From Catellatospora paridis (GTDB lineage: Bacteria > Actinomycetota > Actinomycetes > Mycobacteriales > Micromonosporaceae): a DNA stretch of 64,000 bases. A model generated the notes under the pieces. The model was not told the DNA's origin. It saw only the letters and a program-made list of their open reading frames with translations, and searched no databases. Where the stretch lies: contig NZ_ML769318.1 in assembly GCF_009720365.1 (NCBI RefSeq), positions 271,141-335,140 of the forward strand, given 5' to 3'. The translations under genes were made by a program, and so were the position numbers. This document shows, piece after piece, positions 37,282-46,299 of this stretch; the stretch's first letter is position 1, and the number at the start of each line of letters is the position of its first letter.

Positions 37282-37320
37282 TTGCAAGGTCTTCCATTGC
37301 TTGCAAAGGCTTGCTAACCT
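37282..37320 (+). promoter_or_regulatory. malEFG control region: CTTGCAA/TTGCAAG sites and -10 box
   Basis: TTGCAAG at 37282-37288, CTTGCAAAG at 37300-37308 and CTTGC at 37310-37314 lie immediately upstream of and next to a TAACCT -10 box (37315-37320), with TTCCAT 17 nt upstream of it as a -35 candidate. Binding of the divergent LacI here would block malE transcription. Confidence 0.55.
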
Positions 37321-37504
37321 CCCGGCAACAAACTCCGTAACACGGATCACAACCCCGGCAACGGGGTGCTGTGGTGCGTCACCGATTCTGGAAGACCTTC
37401 CAGGGAGCGGTGATGCGTCGACCCCTCTCGGCCGCTCGGGCGCGTGGATTCGCCCGCGTGGTCACCCCCGGGTCACCTGCGTGACCCTTCTCGAAGGAGT
37501 GCTC

Positions 37505-38755
37505 ATGCGCATCCGTACCGCGGGTGTGATCGCCGCCGCCGGGCTGCTGATGCTCGGTGTCGCGGCTTGCGGCGGAACCAACGAGCCGGCCGCCACCCCC
37601 AGCAAGGACAAGGGCAACGGCAAGCTCGTGCTGTGGACCGACCCGACCCGGGCCCCCGTGCTCAAGCCGTTCGCCGAGGCGTTCGGCAAGGAGAACGGCG
37701 TGACGGTCGAGGTCAAGGAGATCAGCGAGAACCAGCAGCAGACCTTCATCACCGCCTCGCAGCAGGGCAGCGGCCCGGACATCATGGTCGGCGCGCACGA
37801 CTGGATCGGCAACATGGTGCAGAACGGCGCCATCGACCCGGTGCAGCTGACCGCCGAGCAGAAGGCCGCCTTCCACCCGAACGCGATCAAGGCCGTGACC
37901 TTCAACGGGCAGATCTACGGTGCGCCGTACGCGATGGAGAACGTGGCCCTGATCCGCAACACGGACCTGGTCCCCGCCGCGCCCGCCACGATCGAGGACC
38001 TGATCAAGACCGGCAAGGAGCTCAAGGCCGCCAAGAAGGTCCAGGAGATCCTCTGCGTGCCGTTCGGCGCGGCGGGCGACGTGTACCACACGTACCCGCT
38101 GTTCTCGGCGGCCGGCGGCTCGCTGTTCGGCACCACCGCCTCCGGTGACCCGGACCCGTCCAAGGTCACCGTGAACACCCCCGAGTCGATCGCCGCGCTG
38201 GAGAAGATGAAGGCGCTCGGCGAGAAGGGCGAGGGCGCGATCAAGACCTCGATCGGCAACGAGAACGGCATCCCGACCTTCGTGCAGAAGAAGTGCGCGT
38301 TCCTGATCTCCGGCCCGTGGTCGATGAACGACGTCAAGAAGGCCGGCTTCGGCTACGACATCAGCGCGGTCCCCGGCTTCGCGGCGGGTGGGCAGGCCAA
38401 GCCGTTCCTCGGCGTGCAGGCGTTCTACGTGGCGTCGAAGGGCAAGAGCAAGGTGCTGGCCCAGGAGTTCGTGGCCAACTACGTCACCAACAAGGACGTG
38501 GCCATGGCGCTCTACAAGGCCGACCCGCGCCCCGCGGCGCTGACCGCGGCCGCCGACGCGGTGAAGAGCCTCGACCCGAACGCCGAGAAGTTCGTGCTTG
38601 CCGGCGCCAACGGCATCCCGATGCCGGCCATCCCGGCCATGGGCGCGATCTGGGGCCCGATGGCCAACGCCGAGGTGGCGGTGGTCAAGGGCGGCGACGC
38701 CAAGACCGCGGCCGAGGCCGCCACGAAGGCCATCACCGCCGAGATCAACAAGTAG
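37505..38755 (+). CDS. malE: maltose/maltodextrin ABC transporter substrate-binding lipoprotein
   Basis: Type I extracellular solute-binding lipoprotein of 416 residues. The signal peptide ends at a lipobox (GVAAC, Cys22). The mature protein has MalE-like motifs: KLVLWTDPTRAPVLKPFAEAF, a PDIMVGAHDWIGNMVQNG segment, YGAPYAMENVALIRNTDL, and KKCAFLISGPWSMNDVKKAG. ATG 37505 has GAAGGAG 6 nt upstream. It leads the malEFG operon opposite the LacI gene. The ATPase subunit (MsiK/MalK type) is not in the window, as expected in actinobacteria where one shared ATPase serves several importers. Confidence 0.94.
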   Translation: MRIRTAGVIAAAGLLMLGVAACGGTNEPAATPSKDKGNGKLVLWTDPTRAPVLKPFAEAFGKENGVTVEVKEISENQQQTFITASQQGSGPDIMVGAHDWIGNMVQNGAIDPVQLTAEQKAAFHPNAIKAVTFNGQIYGAPYAMENVALIRNTDLVPAAPATIEDLIKTGKELKAAKKVQEILCVPFGAAGDVYHTYPLFSAAGGSLFGTTASGDPDPSKVTVNTPESIAALEKMKALGEKGEGAIKTSIGNENGIPTFVQKKCAFLISGPWSMNDVKKAGFGYDISAVPGFAAGGQAKPFLGVQAFYVASKGKSKVLAQEFVANYVTNKDVAMALYKADPRPAALTAAADAVKSLDPNAEKFVLAGANGIPMPAIPAMGAIWGPMANAEVAVVKGGDAKTAAEAATKAITAEINK

Positions 38756-38764
38756 TCCTGCCTC

Positions 38765-40405
38765 ATGACCACTGAGGTAACGGGTGCGGGGAGCGAGCGC
38801 TCCCCGCACCCGGGGCCGTCCGGGCAGGCCCCCGACCAGCGCTCCCGGGGTGGGCGGCGCGGTGATGCGGAGCAGGTCCGCCGCACCCGCGAACTGTCCA
38901 CCGGCTTCATCGTGTCGCGTATCGCCGTGCTCGGCATCGTCGCCGCACTGCTGATCTACGCGCTCCCGCCGCTGATCCAGACCGAGGCCTGGACCGCCCT
39001 GGGCGTCGTCGGCGTGGTCACGGCGCTCGTCGCCTACCTCTACCTGACCCCGCGCCACATCCCGGCGAAGTACCTGGTGCCGGGCACGATCTTCCTGTTC
39101 GCGTTCGCCATCGTGCCGATCGTGCTGACCTTCGTCACCGCCTTCACCAACTTCGGCGACGGGCACCGCGGCACCAAGGACGAGGCGATCCGGGCCATCG
39201 AGACCAGCTCGGTGACCCAGGTGCCGGGCTCCCCGGAGTACTACCTCACCATCGCCGAGCGCGACGGCGAGCTGGTGTTCCTGCTGGTCGACCCGGACAC
39301 CAAGGCGGTCCAGGCGGGCACGGCCGACGGCCTGTCCCCGGTCGACGGGGCGGAGGTGTCACTGACCGGCAAGGTGCTGTCGGCGGGCGGGTACACCGTG
39401 ATCCCGACGGCCCAGGCGGCCGAGCGCGACGCGGAGATCGCGGCGTTCTCGGTGCCGACCGCCGGCGGCGCGGTCAAGGCCACCGGCCTGAGCCGGGCCT
39501 TCGAGGGCAAGGCCGACAAGTCCTACGACGCGGCCTGCGACTGCGTCACCAGCCCGTCCGGTGGCAGGTGGGTCGCCGACGAGGTCGAGGGCTACTTCGT
39601 CGACGCCGAGGGCAAGCACCTCGACCAGGGCTGGAAGGTCGACGTCGGGTTCGCCAACTTCACCAAGGCGCTGACCGACCCGACCATCTCCGGGCACTTC
39701 CTCAACGTGCTCATCTGGAACTTCGTCTTCGCGCTCAGCGCGGTCGCCACCACGTTCGCGCTGGGCATGATCGTGGCGCTGGCGCTGCACTCGCCCCGGG
39801 TGCGCGGCACGAAGTTCTACCGGATCATCCTGATCCTGCCGTACGCCATGCCGGGCTTCGCCATGCTGCTGATCTGGCGGGACATGTTCAACACCGACTT
39901 CGGCCTGATCAGCAAGCTGTTCGGGGTGCACGACTGGCTGGGCACGCCGACCACGGCCCGGCTCGGCCTGATCGTGATCAACCTGTGGATGGGTTTCCCG
40001 TACATGTTCCTGGTGATCACGGGTGCGCTGCAGGCCGTGCCGCGGGAGCTGACCGACGCGGCCCGTATCGACGGCGCGTCGGCGTGGGCCGGCTTCCGCC
40101 GGGTCACCCTGCCGCTGGTGCTGGTGGCGCTGACCCCGCTGCTGATCTCGTCGTTCGGCTTCAACTTCAACAACTTCAACAACATCAAGCTGGTCACCAA
40201 CGGCGGCCCGTACGCCATCGACAACAGCACCGTCGGCGCGACCGACCTGCTGATCAGCTACACGTACCGGGTCGCGGGCTTCGACTCCGGCGTGGCCGAC
40301 TTCGGCTTCGCCGCGGCCATCTCGGTGTTCATCTTCGCGATCGTGGCCACGGTCTCCACGGTGGCGTTCTGGCGCAGCCGGGCGCAGGAGGAGGTGTACT
40401 CGTGA
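38765..40405 (+). CDS. malF: maltose ABC transporter permease MalF
   Basis: Permease of 546 residues. The N-terminal three helices lie at ~52-68, 75-95 and 100-122. A large extracytoplasmic segment follows (~125-300), analogous to the MalF P2 loop, and then the conserved six-helix core. The EAA loop that contacts the ATPase is ELTDAARIDGASAWAGFRRVTLP. A hydrophilic N-terminus (~1-45) is cytoplasmic. The stop overlaps the malG start as GTGA. The large loop and the direct link to malE and malG support maltodextrin specificity. Confidence 0.93.
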   Translation: MTTEVTGAGSERSPHPGPSGQAPDQRSRGGRRGDAEQVRRTRELSTGFIVSRIAVLGIVAALLIYALPPLIQTEAWTALGVVGVVTALVAYLYLTPRHIPAKYLVPGTIFLFAFAIVPIVLTFVTAFTNFGDGHRGTKDEAIRAIETSSVTQVPGSPEYYLTIAERDGELVFLLVDPDTKAVQAGTADGLSPVDGAEVSLTGKVLSAGGYTVIPTAQAAERDAEIAAFSVPTAGGAVKATGLSRAFEGKADKSYDAACDCVTSPSGGRWVADEVEGYFVDAEGKHLDQGWKVDVGFANFTKALTDPTISGHFLNVLIWNFVFALSAVATTFALGMIVALALHSPRVRGTKFYRIILILPYAMPGFAMLLIWRDMFNTDFGLISKLFGVHDWLGTPTTARLGLIVINLWMGFPYMFLVITGALQAVPRELTDAARIDGASAWAGFRRVTLPLVLVALTPLLISSFGFNFNNFNNIKLVTNGGPYAIDNSTVGATDLLISYTYRVAGFDSGVADFGFAAAISVFIFAIVATVSTVAFWRSRAQEEVYS

Positions 40406-41250
40406 TCAAGTGGCTCAGAGAGGTCGGCTGGCGCTACGCGGTGGTGCTGGCGGTGTGCGCGTTCGCGCTGTTCCCGGTGCTGTTCGTGGTGTCCGCCGCG
40501 ATCAACCCGCTGGGCACGCTCGGTTCCACCGGGCTGATCCCGCAGGGGGCCAGCCTGTCCAACTTCCACGACCTGCTCACCGGTGACCACCCGTTCACCA
40601 AGTGGTTCCTGAACTCGGTGGTCATCGCGCTGATCTCGGCCTTCGCGGGCCTGCTGATCAGCGTGGCGGCGGCGTACGCGTTCAGCCGGATGCGGTTCCG
40701 GGGCCGCCGGGTGGGCCTGCTGTCCATCCTGCTCATCCAGATGTTCCCGCAGTTCCTGGCGATCGTGGCCATCTTCATCGTGTTCACCGAGGTCACCGAG
40801 CTGTACCCGGCGTTCGGCTTCAACAAGCCGTGGGGCCTGCTGATCCTCTACCTGGGCGGCGCGCTGGGCGTGAACACGTACCTGATGAAGGGTTACCTGG
40901 ACACGGTGCCCAAGGAGATCGACGAGTCGGCCACCATGGACGGCGCGTCGCACGTGCAGACCTTCTTCCGGATCATCCTGCCGCTGGTCGGCCCGGTGCT
41001 CGCGGTGACGGCGATGCTCTCCTTCATCGGCACCATCAACGAGTTCCTCATCGCCAACGTCTTCCTCCGCGACACCGAGGCGAAAACCCTGGCGGTCGGC
41101 ATGTACGGCATGCTCACCGACAAACGGGACGCCAACTTCGGCATGTTCGCCGCCGCCACCCTCCTGACGGCGATCCCCACCGTGAGCCTCTTCCTCTGGC
41201 TCCAGCGCTACATCGTCAGCGGCCTAACCGCCGGCGCAGTCAAGGGCTGA
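40402..41250 (+). CDS. malG: maltose ABC transporter permease MalG
   Basis: Six-helix permease of 282 residues. The EAA loop is EIDESATMDGASHVQTFFRI followed by ILPLVGP. The N-terminal helix begins at about residue 12 (YAVVLAVCAFALFPVLFVVS). GTG 40402 overlaps the malF stop (GTGA), so translation is coupled. The C-terminal RYIVSGLTAGAVKG is the characteristic MalG ending that contacts the ATPase. Confidence 0.95.
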   Translation: MIKWLREVGWRYAVVLAVCAFALFPVLFVVSAAINPLGTLGSTGLIPQGASLSNFHDLLTGDHPFTKWFLNSVVIALISAFAGLLISVAAAYAFSRMRFRGRRVGLLSILLIQMFPQFLAIVAIFIVFTEVTELYPAFGFNKPWGLLILYLGGALGVNTYLMKGYLDTVPKEIDESATMDGASHVQTFFRIILPLVGPVLAVTAMLSFIGTINEFLIANVFLRDTEAKTLAVGMYGMLTDKRDANFGMFAAATLLTAIPTVSLFLWLQRYIVSGLTAGAVKG

Positions 41251-41263
41251 CCCCACCCCCACC

Positions 41264-41328
41264 GCGTTGATCATGAACTTATGGCACGGCTCGACGGTGT
41301 GTCGTCGCCACAACTTCATGATCAACGC
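41264..41328. repeat. palindrome family II, intergenic copy
   Basis: Outer arms GCGTTGATCATGAACTT and AACTTCATGATCAACGC (one mismatch) enclose an inner GGC-rich hairpin. Positions 41266-41328 match 53804-53866 on the opposite strand at 56 of 63 bases. It lies between malG and the GH13 gene. Confidence 0.85.
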
Positions 41329-41435
41329 AGTGGGGGAGGGGCGGCAGCAACAGCAGTGTCGCGACCTCGGGTCCTGGTGACGGGGCTGCGGGCTGAAACG
41401 TCGACATCCTCTGAACACGGAAGGATGGCGCGACA

Positions 41436-43271
41436 ATGCGTCTCGTCGAACAACCGCATCATGACGGCTCGCCCCAGTACATTTCGGACGGCGCCCCGAG
41501 GCTGGGCGACGTGGTCACCGTGTGGGTGCGGGTGCCCGCCGCGGCCGGAGTCAGCGCGGTGCACCTGCGGAGCACGCCGGATGGCGAGCCGAACTTCGTT
41601 GCGGCCGAGGTGGATCCGGGGCGGACGGGCACGGCGGTCGGTGGGTACGGCGCGACCGATGTCTGGTGGCGGGCCGCGCTGACCGTGCGCAACCCGGTGA
41701 CGAACTACCGCTTCCACCTGCGCACCGCCGCCGGTGACACGTACTGGCTGACCGCGGGCGGGATCGTCGAGCACGAACTGCCCGACGACACCGACTTCCG
41801 GGCCGTCGCGTACGACGCGCCGCCGGCCTGGTCCGCGGACGCCGTGCTGTACCAGATCTTCCCGGACCGCTTCGCCCGCGCGGCGGACGCGAAACCGCTG
41901 GAGGCGCTGGACCTGCCGGGCTGGGCACTGCCCCGCGAGTGGGACCGCGACGAGGTCGTCGGGCAGGGTCCGGGCACCGCCGAGCAGTTCTTCGGCGGCG
42001 ACCTCGACGGCATCGCCGAGCACCTGGACCACATCCAGGCGCTGGGTGCGAACACGGTCTACCTCACGCCGATCTTCCCGGCCCGCTCCAACCACCGCTA
42101 CGACGCGGCCACCTTCGACGAGGTGGATCCGCTGCTCGGCGGGGATGCGGCGCTGGCCCGGCTGGCCGAGGCCGTGCATGCGCGCGGCATGCGGCTGATC
42201 GGCGACATCACTTCCAACCATTGCGGCGACGCTCATGAGTGGTTCACCAGTGCGGCGTCCGATGTGGATTCCGCCGAGCGCGAGATGTTCTATTTCGACG
42301 CCGACACCGGCGACTATGAGGCCTGGTGCGGGGTCAAGAGCCTGCCCAAACTCAACTGGGCCAGTCCGCTGGTGCGGCAGCGGATGACCGCGGTGCTGCG
42401 GCGCTGGCTGGTGTATTTCGACGGCTGGCGGGTGGACGTGGCCAACATGACCGGCCGCCGCGGCGCGCAGGACGACGCCCACGAGGTGGCCGCGCTGATC
42501 CGCCGGGCGCTGCCCGCCGAGGCGATGCTGGTCGGCGAGCACATGCACGACGCGACCGGCGACCTGGATCGCGACGGCTGGCACGGGGCCATGAACTACC
42601 TCGGGTTCACCCGTCCGGTCTGGGCGTGGCTGCGGGGCGAGGCACCGGGCCTGCCCAACTTCTTCGGCACGCCGGGCGACGTGCCGAGCCGGGACGGGGC
42701 GGCGGTGCACGCCACCATGCGGGCGTTCGCGGCACGGGTGTCCTGGCGGTCGCTGGTCCACTCCTGGAACATCCTCGACTCGCACGACTCGGCCCGCATC
42801 CGCACCGTCACCGGTTCCGCGGCGCGGCAGCTGGTCGCGCTGGGCATGCAGGTCACGCTGCCGGGAACCCCGATGGTGTATGCCGGCAGCGAGTTCGGCC
42901 TGACCGGCTGGAACGGCGAGAACGCGCGCACCCCGATGCCGTGGAACCGGGCGGGTGACCGCGACGAGCAGACGCTGGCGGCATACCGCGAGCTGCTCGG
43001 ACTGCGGGCCGCGGAGCCCGCGCTGCGCCACGGCGGGCTGCGGTGGCTGCATGTGACCAGCGATACCATGGTCTACCTGCGGGAATTCGAGCAGAATGCA
43101 CTTCTGGTGGCGGCTTCGCGCGCGGCCGGTGAGGAAGTCTCACTAGCCCTGGGCGCGCGGGCTGCCGGCGTCTTCGCTGCTACGGACCTCGAACCGGACG
43201 GCACGGGTCGGCTGACCCTGCCGGGCGACGGTCCGGCCCTGCGCGTCTGGCGACTGGAACCACCCCGCTGA
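41436..43271 (+). CDS. GH13 cyclomaltodextrinase/neopullulanase-like enzyme
   Basis: 611-residue GH13 enzyme. Residues ~1-125 form an N-terminal beta-sandwich of CBM34 type (DVVTVWVRVPAAAGVSAVHL through YWLTAGGIVEHELPDD). The catalytic barrel follows (DAVLYQIFPDRFA, DITSNHCGDAH). The nucleophile Asp is in GWRVDVANM, the acid/base Glu in LVGEHMHD and the third Asp in ILDSHDSARI. There is no signal peptide, so it probably cleaves imported maltodextrins in the cytoplasm alongside the alpha-glucosidase. ATG 41436 has GGAAGGA about 9 nt upstream. A terminator follows. Confidence 0.93.
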   Translation: MRLVEQPHHDGSPQYISDGAPRLGDVVTVWVRVPAAAGVSAVHLRSTPDGEPNFVAAEVDPGRTGTAVGGYGATDVWWRAALTVRNPVTNYRFHLRTAAGDTYWLTAGGIVEHELPDDTDFRAVAYDAPPAWSADAVLYQIFPDRFARAADAKPLEALDLPGWALPREWDRDEVVGQGPGTAEQFFGGDLDGIAEHLDHIQALGANTVYLTPIFPARSNHRYDAATFDEVDPLLGGDAALARLAEAVHARGMRLIGDITSNHCGDAHEWFTSAASDVDSAEREMFYFDADTGDYEAWCGVKSLPKLNWASPLVRQRMTAVLRRWLVYFDGWRVDVANMTGRRGAQDDAHEVAALIRRALPAEAMLVGEHMHDATGDLDRDGWHGAMNYLGFTRPVWAWLRGEAPGLPNFFGTPGDVPSRDGAAVHATMRAFAARVSWRSLVHSWNILDSHDSARIRTVTGSAARQLVALGMQVTLPGTPMVYAGSEFGLTGWNGENARTPMPWNRAGDRDEQTLAAYRELLGLRAAEPALRHGGLRWLHVTSDTMVYLREFEQNALLVAASRAAGEEVSLALGARAAGVFAATDLEPDGTGRLTLPGDGPALRVWRLEPPR

Positions 43272-43277
43272 CAGGCG

Positions 43278-43312
43278 GTGGCGGCACGCGGTTCGACCCC
43301 GTGTGCCGCCAC
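43278..43312 (+). terminator. terminator hairpin after the GH13 gene
   Basis: GTGGCGGCACGCGG pairs with CCGTGTGCCGCCAC (one mismatch) across a short loop just after the GH13 stop. Confidence 0.6.
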
Positions 43313-43432
43313 TTGCCGTAAACGTGTCGACACGCCGTGTAATCGCGAGAAATCCACATGATCGACCGGTGGTATGTCCTTTTCGGGCGTGTCGCCCCCG
43401 CGACTCACGCAAGATCGCGTGAACGGGGGTCT

Positions 43433-43438
43433 TACGCT
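43433..43438 (+). promoter_or_regulatory. -10 box TACGCT before the AbiEi/DUF559-like gene
   Basis: TACGCT ends 7 nt before GTG 43446 and supports that start over the upstream in-frame ATG at 43374. Confidence 0.55.
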
Positions 43439-43445
43439 GACGCCC

Positions 43446-44294
43446 GTGCCCAAGCCGCCGCTGCGCCCCGAAGCGCTCGCCCGCCGGATCTTCCGGGGAG
43501 CCGACGCGCTGGAGTCTGGTCTGCTCACCCGCGCCCAACTGCGCAGCTCCGCCTGGCGGCCGCTGTTCCGCGGGGTGTACGCCGACCGCGACCTGACCAT
43601 CACCCACCGCCTTCGCTGCCTGGCCGTCAGCGACTTCCTGCTGCCCGAGGACGGGGTCGTCGCCGGACGCTCGGCCGCCAGCCTGTACGGCGCGCCGTAC
43701 GGGGCGGACGAGGCGGTGGAGATCCTCACCCCGGGCCGGTTCGGGCCGATGGCGGGCATCCTGGTGCACCGCGGGCCGGTGCCGGAGAAGGACGTGACCC
43801 GGCGGGTCGACGGCATCCGGGTCACCACACCGCAGCGCACCGGGTGGGACCTGGCCCGCTGGCTCGACGTGGTGGAGGCGGTGGCGCTGCTCGACGTCAT
43901 GGTCGCCCGGGGCGCGGTCAGCGTCGGCGCGCTGACGGAGTACGCCCAGGCCCGGATCGGCAAGCCCGGCTGGGGTCGGCTGCTGAAGGCGGCGCGACTG
44001 GTCGACCCGGCCGCGCGGGGGCCGCACGAGAGCCGGGTGCGGGTCCGGCTGGTCCTGGCCGGGGTCCCGGCCCCGGTGGTGAAGTACGTGCTGGCCCGTG
44101 ACGGGCAGCCGGCGGTGCGGCTCGACCTGGCCTGGCCGGATCACCGGGTGGCCGTGGACTGCGCGGAGATCCCCGCACCCCCGCCCGCCCCCGACTGGCT
44201 GGTCCTACCCGCCGCCCCCCACCAGCTCGCCGACGGCCACGACCCCCTGATCCGCGACCTCAAGTCCGCCCTCCGCGCCCGCCGCCCCCGCTGA
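43446..44294 (+). CDS. AbiEi/DUF559-like protein with shortened C-terminus
   Basis: 282-residue protein resembling a large actinobacterial family of hypothetical proteins. The N-terminal winged-helix-like part (GLLTRAQLRSSAWRPLFRGVYA) is followed by an AbiEi-like middle (VVAGRSAASLYGAP through IRVTTPQRTGWDLARWL). The C-terminal endonuclease-like part (ESRVRVRLVLAGVPAPVVKY through RLDLAWPDHRVAVDC) usually continues as a Vsr/DUF559 nuclease fold with a YDG motif and a downstream QxxxD region. Here the sequence after VDCAEI is a Pro-rich stretch and the protein ends soon after. The nuclease core therefore appears degraded or shortened. A toxin or nuclease role is uncertain. The start was set by the -10 box. 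Confidence 0.75.
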   Translation: MPKPPLRPEALARRIFRGADALESGLLTRAQLRSSAWRPLFRGVYADRDLTITHRLRCLAVSDFLLPEDGVVAGRSAASLYGAPYGADEAVEILTPGRFGPMAGILVHRGPVPEKDVTRRVDGIRVTTPQRTGWDLARWLDVVEAVALLDVMVARGAVSVGALTEYAQARIGKPGWGRLLKAARLVDPAARGPHESRVRVRLVLAGVPAPVVKYVLARDGQPAVRLDLAWPDHRVAVDCAEIPAPPPAPDWLVLPAAPHQLADGHDPLIRDLKSALRARRPR

Positions 44295-44301
44295 CGACGA
44301 A

Positions 44302-44365
44302 AGATCGCTGTTCCGTGTCTGGAACTGCGGTCTGACCACAGCTTGCGGACACGAAACAGCGATCT
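44302..44365. repeat. palindrome family III, copy 1
   Basis: AGATCGCTGTTCCGTGTC (44302-44319) pairs with GACACGAAACAGCGATCT (44348-44365) with one G-U-compatible mismatch. An inner hairpin CTGCGGT/ACCACAG gives a two-level structure. The same element occurs at 53151-53213. Confidence 0.75.
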
Positions 44366-44403
44366 CGGGAGGCGCCGTCCGGGCGGCGACCCGGCGGCGG
44401 GGG

Positions 44404-44751
44404 TCAGCGCCAGAAGACGGCTACGGCGGCGTTGACCAGGGTTAGGGCGATGATGGTGAGGAAGTGGCCCTTGTTGACGGTCTCGCGCTTCTTGAGGTAC
44501 GGGATCAGCACCATGATGAAGATCATGATGGCGATGACTCCCTTGACCGCGAGCTTGGCCGGGTCGGGCTGGACCTCGCGGCCCAGCGGTGCGGCCAGCG
44601 CGACGCCGGTGACCACCTGGATGGTCGCGCCCCACAGCATCACGGCATTGATGTAGATACGTCCCGTGTAGTACTGCACCAGTGCGCCGCCCAACAGCAG
44701 GGCGAAGCCGACCAGGTGCGCGTACCGCAGGATCAGGCGTACTGCTTCCAT
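44404..44751 (-). CDS. small integral membrane protein
   Basis: 115-residue protein with about four hydrophobic segments (YAHLVGFALLLGGALVQYY, AVMLWGATIQVVTGVALAA, VKGVIAIMIFIMVLIPYL, HFLTIIALTLVNAAVAVFW). It resembles the many unassigned actinobacterial four-helix proteins. ATG 44751 was chosen over 44799 because it begins at the amphipathic segment before helix 1. No ribosome-binding site is visible. The function is unknown. Confidence 0.72.
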   Translation of the reverse strand: MEAVRLILRYAHLVGFALLLGGALVQYYTGRIYINAVMLWGATIQVVTGVALAAPLGREVQPDPAKLAVKGVIAIMIFIMVLIPYLKKRETVNKGHFLTIIALTLVNAAVAVFWR

Positions 44752-45061
44752 AGCGTCCACGATCGCCGAGGGTACGCGAGCACCCGTTGCCAACGTCACA
44801 CCCCGGTCACAGCCAGATATGGGCCTGAACGAATGCCCGATTCATGGCCAACTGGTCCAGTTACGGCGGGAGTGGCCGAGGCTGCTTCGTGACCCATTAC
44901 ACCTCCTGGTCACGCGGGGGTAACGACCGTTCAACAACCCTGCACGATTGTCGTTCGAACGGCGATGTGAAGGATATGTTGCTGGGCGAGGTTCACCGTG
45001 CCGCCATCTGTACACAAGATGGAAGACCATGTGCGGTGTCTTTATGGGAGAGGAGACCGTC
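44752..45061. other. 310-bp gap upstream of the nucleoside transporter operon
   Basis: No gene is seen. The gap should hold the promoter of the BMP lipoprotein gene. It has a perfect 10-bp palindrome CGTTCGAACG at 44952-44961 and an AT-richer GATATGTT about 15 nt downstream of it. The palindrome is an operator candidate. Confidence 0.5.
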
Positions 45062-46141
45062 TTGCGCCCTGTGCGTGGGATGAAGATTGTCGCGCTTGTC
45101 GCGTCTGCGGGCCTTGCGTTCGCCGCAGCCGCCTGTGCCAAGCCGACTGAGGAGACGCCGGGCACCGGCACCAGCGCCGCTGCCAAGTACAGCGCGTGCA
45201 TGGTGACCGACACCGGTGGTATCGACGACCACTCGTTCAATGCCTCGTCCTGGGCGGGCCTGCAGGCCGCCAAGGCGGCGAACCCGGCGATCGACCCGAG
45301 CTACACGGCGTCGACCGCGGCCACGGACTACGACCCGAACCTGGCGAACTCCGTCACCAAGGGCTGCAAGTACATCCAGGCCGTCGGTGGCCTGATGGGC
45401 ACCGCGACCAAGACCGCGGCGACCGCCAACCCGAAGGTCCAGTTCTCGATCGTCGACGCCGACAACCTCGGCCTGACGAACGTGTACCCGATCCAGTTCC
45501 AGACCCAGCAGGCGGCGTACCTCGCCGGCTACCTGGCGGCGGGCTACTCGAAGTCGGGCAAGGTCGGCACCTACGGCGGCATGAAGATCCCGCCGGTGAC
45601 GATCTTCATGGACGGCTTCGCCGACGGCGTGGCCGCCTACAACACGGCCAAGGGCAAGAACGTCCAGGTGCTCGGCTGGGACAAGGCCAAGCAGGACGGC
45701 CTGTTCACCGAGGACTTCGGCTCGCAGGACAAGGGCAAGCAGAAGTCGGACACGCTGGCCGCTCAGGGCGCTGACGTGATCTTCCCGGTCGCGGGTGGTG
45801 CGGGCCTCGGCTCGGCCGCCAACGCCGGCACCAAGTTCGTCGTGATCTGGGTCGACGCGGACGGTTTCGAGACCACCAAGTACGGCTCGGTCATGCTGAC
45901 CACCGTGGTGAAGAACTCGACCGACGGTGTGAAGGAGGCCGTGACCAAGGCCGCCGCCGCGCCGGACACCATGCTGACCGGCGGCTTCATGGGCACGCTG
46001 GCCAACAACGGCGTCTCGCTGGCCCCGTACCACGACTTCGACAGCAAGATCGACCCGGCCCTCAAGGCCGAGGTCGAGACGCTGAAGCAGGACATCATCT
46101 CCGGCAAGATCAAGGTGGAGTCCCCGGCCCAGCCGAAGTGA
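45062..46141 (+). CDS. BMP-family nucleoside-binding lipoprotein
   Basis: Basic membrane protein (PnrA/BmpA) family ABC substrate-binding lipoprotein of 359 residues, which captures purine or pyrimidine nucleosides. The signal peptide ends at FAAAAC (Cys25). The family core shows ACMVTDTGGIDDHSFNASSW, the VDADNLGLTNVYPIQFQTQQ region, AAYLAGYLAAGYSKSGKVGTYGG, and DVIFPVAGGAG. TTG 45062 is placed 5 nt after GGGAGAGGAGA; an in-frame ATG at 45080 is the alternative. Nucleoside specificity is inferred from the downstream cdd, deoA and add genes. A strong terminator follows, before the ATPase gene. Confidence 0.9.
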   Translation: MRPVRGMKIVALVASAGLAFAAAACAKPTEETPGTGTSAAAKYSACMVTDTGGIDDHSFNASSWAGLQAAKAANPAIDPSYTASTAATDYDPNLANSVTKGCKYIQAVGGLMGTATKTAATANPKVQFSIVDADNLGLTNVYPIQFQTQQAAYLAGYLAAGYSKSGKVGTYGGMKIPPVTIFMDGFADGVAAYNTAKGKNVQVLGWDKAKQDGLFTEDFGSQDKGKQKSDTLAAQGADVIFPVAGGAGLGSAANAGTKFVVIWVDADGFETTKYGSVMLTTVVKNSTDGVKEAVTKAAAAPDTMLTGGFMGTLANNGVSLAPYHDFDSKIDPALKAEVETLKQDIISGKIKVESPAQPK

Positions 46142-46146
46142 CACCC

Positions 46147-46187
46147 GGCCGCCCTCTCCGGTGAGATGATCACCGGAGAGGGCGGCC
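46147..46187 (+). terminator. perfect 18-bp terminator hairpin after the BMP gene
   Basis: GGCCGCCCTCTCCGGTGA and TCACCGGAGAGGGCGGCC form a perfect 18-bp stem with a 5-nt loop right after the stop. It probably lowers read-through so that the binding protein is made in excess over the ATPase and permeases. Confidence 0.75.
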
Positions 46188-46299
46188 TCGCTTTCCTCCA
46201 CCGGCCGCTGTCCCGCCACGGAATCCGTGGTCGAGATGGCGGCCGGTCCGGTGAAGCCTCAGTGCGGACCGGGGAGTGCGCTCCCCCCGGGGCCGCCCA

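Noticed and set aside
34310..38755. A 1481-codon plus-strand open frame spanning the alpha-glucosidase, LacI and MalE regions
   Set aside because: Only its 3' part from 37505 encodes MalE. The rest is antisense to two well-supported minus-strand genes and arises from high GC.
43446..44294. AbiEi-like gene as one half of a toxin-antitoxin system
   Set aside because: No AbiEii-like nucleotidyltransferase or other partner gene is adjacent.
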